Assembly (NCBI GenBank): GCA_046153875.1
Contig: JBJXFE010000009.1
Location: forward strand, 62,001 to 126,000
Reading direction: 5' to 3'
Source of the DNA: JBJXFE01 sp046153875
GTDB lineage: Bacteria > Planctomycetota > Phycisphaerae > Phycisphaerales > UBA1924
DNA length: 64,000 nucleotides
Of the stretch, positions 58,161-64,000 are shown in pieces; the stretch's first letter is position 1, and each line of letters starts with the position of its first letter. Position numbers and translations under genes: made by a program. The notes under the pieces were generated by a model. That model searched no databases. It was given only the letters and a program-made list of their open reading frames with translations, and had not been told where the DNA came from.

Positions 58161-59633
58161 ATGACGTTCCTGCGATGGGTGCTCGGTGCGGGCGCGGCGG
58201 CGGCGCTGGTGGTGGCCGGTGGGTGCGCCGGCGAACCGTTCAGCGAGCTGGCGCGCCGGTCGCCGAGCGAGATGACGCTGCCGCTCGCCGGGGCGTACGA
58301 CGTCACGATCCAGGCGCCGTTCTCCGGAGCGCTCACCGCGCGGTTCTACGCGCGACCGAACGGTCCCGAGGCGAAGGAGCCGGGGTTCGACGCCCGGACG
58401 CGCGAAGGCGTCGCGTGGGACCTCATCGGCGGGATCGCCGGCGTGTTCGGGCCCATCTTCGTGCCCTCCCTCTTCCCGGACGGTGTCATCCTTCAGTGGA
58501 GCAGCACGCTCCCGACCGACACGGAGCCGGGAGCGGGAACGACCGGTGTCCCGGGGCTGGAGTCCATGCGGGCACGCACGCGGATCGCGGCCGCCGACCG
58601 CCCCGTCGAGGTCGTGTCGCGCGACGGCAGGCGCATGGGGCTCATGACCGTGCTGCCCGCGACGGAGGGCCCGCCGGGCGGGACCGACTACCCGCGCCTC
58701 GCGGAATCCATCGAGAGTTCGGTGCGAGCCCGGCTCTTTGATCCGGCGCTCGCCGACTCCGCGGGCGTGCGCGCCTACACCCGGCGGATGCACGCCGTGG
58801 CCCGGCTCGCACGCGACGACGTGGAGTTTGTGTTCGGCGCGGTGCTCGCCGCCCGGGCGCACCTGAAGATCACGATGCCGATCATGTGGCGTCGGGGCGA
58901 CCCGGCCCTGTCCTCCGTCTTCGACGCCTGGACCGAACGCGAACGGGCCACCGTGCGCCTCGACCCGATCGAGGGCGAGACCGGCGCCCGTGCATCCGTG
59001 GCCGTCGTGAAGGTCGACGCGTTCATGGACGCGGCCGACGTCGACGACATCATGCGAAGGGTCGTCGCGGCCGATCCCGCGGCGCTCGTGCTGGACCTGC
59101 GCGTTACGCCCGGGGTCACCCTGTCGTCGCTGCGCGTCCTCTCGTGGCTCATCGACCGGCCCCTCGACGCGGGCACCCTCGTCGGGCCCGCGCGACGCGA
59201 TGCGGTGCTGCGGGGCTCCGCGGCCGGCGTGAGTGAGTTCCGGCTGCGATCGGCCGAATCAGTCGCCGAGCTGGAGGGCCTGCTGGCGCGGGATGGTGCG
59301 GCCCGGGTGATCGTCGAGCCCGCGCCGGCTCGCTACGCCGGGCCGGTGTACGCGGGCGTGTCGCGGCGGACGTCGGCGTCGAGCGAGCCGCTGGTGTGGT
59401 TGCTCAAGTCCTCCGGGCGCGCCACGATCATCGGACGGACGACGGCGGGCAAGCCCACGGTCTCGGCACCGATCGACATCGGGCAGGGCTGGCTGCTGTG
59501 GCTCGCGGCGTACGACTACGTGCCGCCCGAGGGGCCCGCGGCCCGGTTCAACGGGAAAGGGATCGAGCCCGACATTCCGTCGCGCGACGCCGTGACCGAG
59601 GCCCGGCGGCGTGCCGCGGCGGCCACACCGTGA
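58161..59633 (+). CDS. S41-like (C-terminal processing protease family) lipoprotein
   Basis: A 490-residue exported protein. The start at 58161 has GGAGGG at 58148-58153; a second ATG lies at 58143. The signal ends LVVAGGC, a weak lipobox. The C-terminal half is S41-type: VLDLRVTPGVTLSS (usual DLRxNxGG, here altered), then SASSEPLVWLLKSSG with the likely catalytic Ser and IIGRTTAGKPTVSAP with the Lys, and NGKGIEPDIP near the end. No PDZ domain is evident. It may process or degrade envelope proteins; the altered DLR motif leaves activity open. Confidence 0.8.
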   Translation: MTFLRWVLGAGAAAALVVAGGCAGEPFSELARRSPSEMTLPLAGAYDVTIQAPFSGALTARFYARPNGPEAKEPGFDARTREGVAWDLIGGIAGVFGPIFVPSLFPDGVILQWSSTLPTDTEPGAGTTGVPGLESMRARTRIAAADRPVEVVSRDGRRMGLMTVLPATEGPPGGTDYPRLAESIESSVRARLFDPALADSAGVRAYTRRMHAVARLARDDVEFVFGAVLAARAHLKITMPIMWRRGDPALSSVFDAWTERERATVRLDPIEGETGARASVAVVKVDAFMDAADVDDIMRRVVAADPAALVLDLRVTPGVTLSSLRVLSWLIDRPLDAGTLVGPARRDAVLRGSAAGVSEFRLRSAESVAELEGLLARDGAARVIVEPAPARYAGPVYAGVSRRTSASSEPLVWLLKSSGRATIIGRTTAGKPTVSAPIDIGQGWLLWLAAYDYVPPEGPAARFNGKGIEPDIPSRDAVTEARRRAAAATP

Positions 59634-59642
59634 ACCGCACCA

Positions 59643-62150
59643 TCAGCATCCGAGGACGTAGGCGGACTGGAACGCGCCGAAATCCGCGACGGACAGCACC
59701 CCGTCGCCGTTGAGGTCCGCGAGCGGATCGCCGAGGACATAGAGCGTCTGGAACGTCCCGAAGTCGGCGACCGTGTTGAAGCCGTCGAAGTTCAGGTCCG
59801 CCCGAAGGCACGGATCGATCGCGCCGCGCTTGAGCATCTGGGTCCACACGTCGGCCTGGCGCTGGTTGCCGCGCTGGCAGAAATGCTCCGGGTCGGCGCG
59901 AAGGCCATCCGCCAGTTGCTCCGGATACGTGCCCAGCAGCGGGTGATCGGTGGAGGCGAGGCCGACGGCGTGGTGGGCGGACGCATTCGCGAGGATGTAC
60001 TCACCCCAGGGGTCCTCACCGGTGAGCAGCGTTCCCCCGCCATGCACCATCTCGCCGGCCCATACGATCTCCGCGCCGGGCAGCCCCGCTCGGATGAGGG
60101 CCGTGTAGTCGGCCATGGTTGAGGGCTCCGACCACTGCTGCGCCGGAGCCTGGATCCAGACATCCGCCTGGGTTGCCGCCATCCACGCGGCGTTGCTCCC
60201 CGGGAACGAGAGGTTGATCTGGGCCGCGTAGCCGTTGCCGCCCCAGCCGGCGGTGCCGAAGACGAACCCCGGGGTGTTGGGCCGCCAGGCGTTGTACGCG
60301 AACACCACCACGCCACCGCCGGCGAGTCCCGCGGTGAGTTCGATCCCGCGGAAGAGCTCCGGGTCCGTCGGCTCGAGCGCCGGCCACTCGTAGCTGACCC
60401 GCTCGAAGAACCACGGTCCGAAGCGGAGCGTGGACCCGACCGCGGGAGGAGAGAAAAGCGAATGCTGGAACGAGACGCGCGTCCCGCCGGCGAACAGCGC
60501 CACCTGCGTGACGACGGAGAAGGACCCGGCCCCGGCGCCGCCGGAGATGAAGCAGCCCATGCCGGGCGTGATCTGGCCGGTGAGGTCGCCCGCGAGGATG
60601 ACCTGGAGCGTGCTGAACCCGGAATCCGCGCTGGTCAGGGTGCGCGTGAACACCGTGGTGTCGAGATCGATGGTCGCCGGCGGGCCCAGGTTGCCCCAGT
60701 GGTTCTGGGCGCCGGCCTTGTCGGGGCGCCAGGTGACCGCGCTGGAGCCGGGGAACCGCAGCACCATGGCCTCGATGACGAGGGGTTGGTCGATGACGAC
60801 CCGCGAACCGGGTTCCGGCTTGCACCGCAGGGAATAGAACGCCTCGGGGCGGAGGAGCAGCCCGCATCCGGGCCCGCGGCTCGTCCCGACCTCCGAGCCG
60901 GTCCAGAAGCGTGAGAAATCCGAAGCGGGCTCGGCCGCCGAGAGCGCGATGATCGTGCCCGGGTCGCTCTGGCGCGGCGAACCCAACCTGGTATCAAAGC
61001 CGAACCAAGGGCCGCCGCCGGAACTGAGGATCGCGGGCCGCAGCAGCACGCCGGAGACGCGGGCGCGGTTTCGCTCGATGAACCCGCTGGCGTAGTTGCC
61101 CGGGAAATCGCCGCTGTAGTCGTGCCAGCCGATGGCGCGGCTGTTGGCGCTCGTCATCACCCGGATGGTTTCACGCGGGCCGGTGATGAGTTGTCGAGCT
61201 TTGCGGGCGATCGCCGGGACCGGGTCCACGGAGGTGCCCAGTTCCGGCAGGTCACGGACGAAGAATCCCGCGTACGCCCCGTCGTGGTGCGAGGCGTACA
61301 CGAAGCCGGCCGCGGACGTGATCGGGCGCGCTACACGCAGGGACGTCGGGAGGAACGCCGCCGCCCGGTCGTACACGTGGTAGTTGAAGGTCGTGACGCC
61401 CTTGCCCACGACGGCGGCCCGGTCGTTCACCGAGCCGGTGAAGCCCCACGGCTTGGTGGTCATCGCGTGGTTGACCATCCACGCGACTCCCGCGTCGCCG
61501 TTCATCAGTCCGCCCGTGGCGAGCGTGTGCGCGTCGTACGCGCTCCAGAAACGACGCGAAGCGAAGACTCCTTGAGCGTCCTGGGCCGTGACCGCGTGCG
61601 TGCGCACGACGATCGGACCGTACGCCCCGACGAGGCCGGGGATGACACCCGCTTCGGCTCCCACGGCGATGTCGCCGGCGACCGGGCCCAGGTCCGCGCC
61701 CGCAAATGCCGGCGACGCCGCGGAGCCGAACCACGAGGCCTTCGACGCCTGGTACACGTGGAGCTCGAGCGTGCCCGTGCTCCGACGCCACGAGGCGACG
61801 AGCAGGGCCCACTCGCCCGGCACGAGCGCCACGGAGGCATCGGCGTTGAGGCTCGTCGGAGCAGCGCCGGCGCTATGCACGGTCGCGCGCACCAGTGATG
61901 GACCCAATACCCGGAGATCGAAGACGCCCGGAACCCGGAACACCGAGCGCGGCGCGGGCTCGATCGTGGTCGCGCACACCCACGCGAACACGCTGAAATC
62001 CGTCGTCCTCATGGCCGGTGGGACCATGGCGGCCGGAACCCGCAGCGAGGCGTCACTCGAGCCGGTCGTGATGATCGCGCGGGCATCCCCCGACAGCACC
62101 ACGGCCCAGACGACCAGCACAACCGCGAAGGCACCGCGTGTGAACAGCAT
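59643..62150 (-). CDS. Large secreted LamG-like protein with GC-type dockerin domain
   Basis: An 835-residue exported protein starting at the ATG at 62150, with signal peptide FAVVLVVWAVVLSGDARA. The first 200 residues form a concanavalin/LamG-like sandwich (MRTTDFSVFAWVCATTIEPA, EWALLVASWRRSTGTLELHV). The middle is beta-rich without a recognised domain. A region near residues 665-770 (IVWAGEMVHGGGTLL, GLASTDHPLLGTYPEQLADG) could be a hydrolase-like fold but has no clear catalytic set. The C-terminus has the two GC-dockerin repeats ADLNFDGFNTVADFGTFQTL and ADLNGDGVLSVADFGAFQSA, ending VLGC, with better calcium loops than the protein at 53598. Confidence 0.86.
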   Translation of the reverse strand: MLFTRGAFAVVLVVWAVVLSGDARAIITTGSSDASLRVPAAMVPPAMRTTDFSVFAWVCATTIEPAPRSVFRVPGVFDLRVLGPSLVRATVHSAGAAPTSLNADASVALVPGEWALLVASWRRSTGTLELHVYQASKASWFGSAASPAFAGADLGPVAGDIAVGAEAGVIPGLVGAYGPIVVRTHAVTAQDAQGVFASRRFWSAYDAHTLATGGLMNGDAGVAWMVNHAMTTKPWGFTGSVNDRAAVVGKGVTTFNYHVYDRAAAFLPTSLRVARPITSAAGFVYASHHDGAYAGFFVRDLPELGTSVDPVPAIARKARQLITGPRETIRVMTSANSRAIGWHDYSGDFPGNYASGFIERNRARVSGVLLRPAILSSGGGPWFGFDTRLGSPRQSDPGTIIALSAAEPASDFSRFWTGSEVGTSRGPGCGLLLRPEAFYSLRCKPEPGSRVVIDQPLVIEAMVLRFPGSSAVTWRPDKAGAQNHWGNLGPPATIDLDTTVFTRTLTSADSGFSTLQVILAGDLTGQITPGMGCFISGGAGAGSFSVVTQVALFAGGTRVSFQHSLFSPPAVGSTLRFGPWFFERVSYEWPALEPTDPELFRGIELTAGLAGGGVVVFAYNAWRPNTPGFVFGTAGWGGNGYAAQINLSFPGSNAAWMAATQADVWIQAPAQQWSEPSTMADYTALIRAGLPGAEIVWAGEMVHGGGTLLTGEDPWGEYILANASAHHAVGLASTDHPLLGTYPEQLADGLRADPEHFCQRGNQRQADVWTQMLKRGAIDPCLRADLNFDGFNTVADFGTFQTLYVLGDPLADLNGDGVLSVADFGAFQSAYVLGC

Positions 62151-62320
62151 CGAATCTCCGACCGGCAGGCGCCGTTGCGCGGGGGCACACCGCACCGGTT
62201 CCCCCGGCGCAGACTTTCAGGCTACCGCAGGTTTACAGGAACGCCACCTCGTGCGCGAAGCGAGCATCGAAAGCCCTTACATAATCCTGCCATCGATGGG
62301 TGCTTTTTGAGTTTCAGGAC
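62151..62320. other. Intergenic region, lower G+C, no gene seen
   Basis: Upstream region of the dockerin gene on the minus strand. It contains an A/T-richer patch near 62270-62315. No ORF of note. Confidence 0.5.
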
Positions 62321-62349
62321 TTGCCGGACCCGAGAACTCGTGTCACAAT
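62321..62349 (+). promoter_or_regulatory. Candidate sigma-70-type promoter for a small RNA
   Basis: TTGCCG (-35-like, 62321-62326) and CACAAT (-10-like, 62344-62349) are spaced by 17 nt. Transcription would start near 62355. The match to consensus is moderate. Confidence 0.4.
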
Positions 62350-62352
62350 AGC

Positions 62353-62482
62353 GCCGTCTTGTCTCTCTCTCCTCCTATGACCTGGCTGCGGGCGGAAACA
62401 TCTGCGGCCGGGTTTCCAAGGTAAATCTCACCGGGCGTAGGGACACGAGCGAGCGGCACCGAACGCGGTGCCGTGTTTGTTT
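62353..62482 (+). ncRNA. Candidate structured small RNA
   Basis: No ORF fits here, but the plus strand has a promoter-like pair upstream, a terminator at the end, and nested pairing between. TCTTGTC near 62357 can pair with GACACGA near 62442 (one mismatch). CCTA + CCTGG (62374-62384) pairs with CCGGG + TAGG (62431-62441). GGAAAC (62394-62399) pairs with GTTTCC (62412-62417), and GGCTGC / GCGGCC offers an alternative. The result is a long hairpin with internal loops, about 130 nt. It does not show the signal-recognition-particle RNA core or other class I can name. Confidence 0.45.
62454..62482 (+). terminator. Rho-independent terminator
   Basis: A 7-bp stem CGGCACC / GGTGCCG with loop GAACGC is followed by TGTTTGTTT. 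It is on the plus strand while both flanking genes are on the minus strand, so it does not belong to either. Confidence 0.7.
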
Positions 62483-62543
62483 ATCAGGTGGCGGTCCTCA
62501 GTGGGTGTCGGCGTGTGGACCCTGCCCACCGCGGCCCGCGCGG

Positions 62544-63589
<1,046 letters not shown>

Positions 63590-63593
<4 letters not shown>

Positions 63594-64000
63594 GCGCGGC
63601 CTCCCGTGTTGGCGGGCGCTGGCGCGCCGCGGGCCGCGTCGAGCGGGAAGTGGCAGCGTCGTTCGCGGCCGTCCGGATCCGTGACGAACTGGGGCTCGGT
63701 GCTCACGCAGAGGTCCTGACGGTGCGTGCAGCGTTCGTAGAACCGGCAGCCCTTGGGCAGTTCGTACAGGCTGGGGACCATGCCGTCGATCGTGGCGAGG
63801 CGAACGCCCTTCTTCTTTCCGCCGGCCCTGGGAATCGAGTCGAGCAGCGCCCGCGTGTACGGGTGGCGCGGACGATGGAAGATGTCGCGGACCGGGGCGG
63901 CTTCGATCGCACGCCCGGCGTACATCACCATCACGCGGTCGCAGAACTGCGCCACGACGCCGAGGTTGTGAGTGATGAGGATGATCGCGGTCCCGAGCCG
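63590..64000 (-). CDS. Oligopeptide ABC transporter ATP-binding protein (OppD/DppD type), partial
   Basis: Only the C-terminal 136 residues are in the window; the gene continues past the right edge with no stop. The visible part starts in the switch region (LGTAIILITHNLGVVAQFCD) and continues MVMYAGRAIEAAPVRDIFHR, PRHPYTRALLDSIPR and the cysteine cluster PKGCRFYERCTHRQDLC. It pairs with the OppF-type gene downstream by a 4-nt ATGA overlap. Confidence 0.92.

Noticed and set aside
62353..62482. Signal recognition particle RNA, 6S RNA or tmRNA
   Set aside because: The conserved SRP apical core is absent, the length is short for 6S and tmRNA, and no tRNA-like ends are present. Left unnamed.

Overview
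The window is very G+C-rich chromosomal DNA that reads as a planctomycete, most likely class Phycisphaerae. Three kinds of evidence point there: two secreted proteins end in the paired ADFG...GC repeats of GC-type dockerin domains, four small membrane proteins end in the CxxCGYxLxG...CPECG zinc ribbon common in this group, and one secreted protein ends in a PEP-CTERM-like tail. No rRNA, plasmid or prophage genes were seen. One tRNA gene (Leu, anticodon GAG) is present.

Layout. 0-17.5 kb: a secreted TPR protein, a 1-Cys peroxiredoxin, a GH2 + GH127 glycoside hydrolase pair, a peptide-type ABC binding protein and one permease with a four-helix-bundle cassette wedged between them, then a HEAT-like protein, a plant-type ferredoxin-NADP reductase and two large envelope proteins. 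17.6-31 kb: tRNA-Leu and a dispersed methylcitrate-cycle region (prpC, prpB and prpD, all on the minus strand) interrupted by three tandem zinc-ribbon membrane proteins, an M28 peptidase, a PEP-CTERM-like protein, two small envelope genes and a BNR-repeat protein. Short second copies of the 3' ends of prpB and prpD survive inside this region. 31-38 kb: an alpha/beta hydrolase with EF-hands, a CPBP-family membrane protein, an SDR, a thiolase, then a small accessory patch with a broken gene, a RAYT transposase, paired REP-like hairpins and a putative nuclease. 38-52 kb: a Tat-exported oxidoreductase, a fasciclin / ECF sigma / anti-sigma module, an OmpA lipoprotein, a prepilin peptidase, xseB and xseA (with another zinc-ribbon gene between them), an SDR, a PIG-L deacetylase, MgtE and a P1B-type metal ATPase. 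52-64 kb: gpsA, two GC-dockerin proteins, ispG, a PilZ protein, an MFS transporter, an S41-like protease, a candidate small RNA, and two oligopeptide-type ABC ATPases, the second running off the edge.

Working together: prpB, prpC and prpD would run the methylcitrate cycle (propionyl-CoA to pyruvate and succinate), and the thiolase and SDRs suggest acyl-CoA metabolism nearby. GH2 and GH127 fit sequential trimming of galactose/arabinose-containing polysaccharide. The sigma/anti-sigma pair probably answers an envelope signal linked to the fasciclin protein.

The most unusual theme is repetitive DNA. At least seven families of short-word repeats, mostly arranged as facing (inverted) arms, sit between genes and in places run in frame inside genes. 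One family encloses a complete four-helix-bundle (S23-type) gene between oppA and oppB, and a second, shrunken copy near 33 kb keeps both arms plus the last codon and stop of the same gene. This looks like an element with an internally deleted derivative. All coordinates and motifs were read by eye; no database search was possible.
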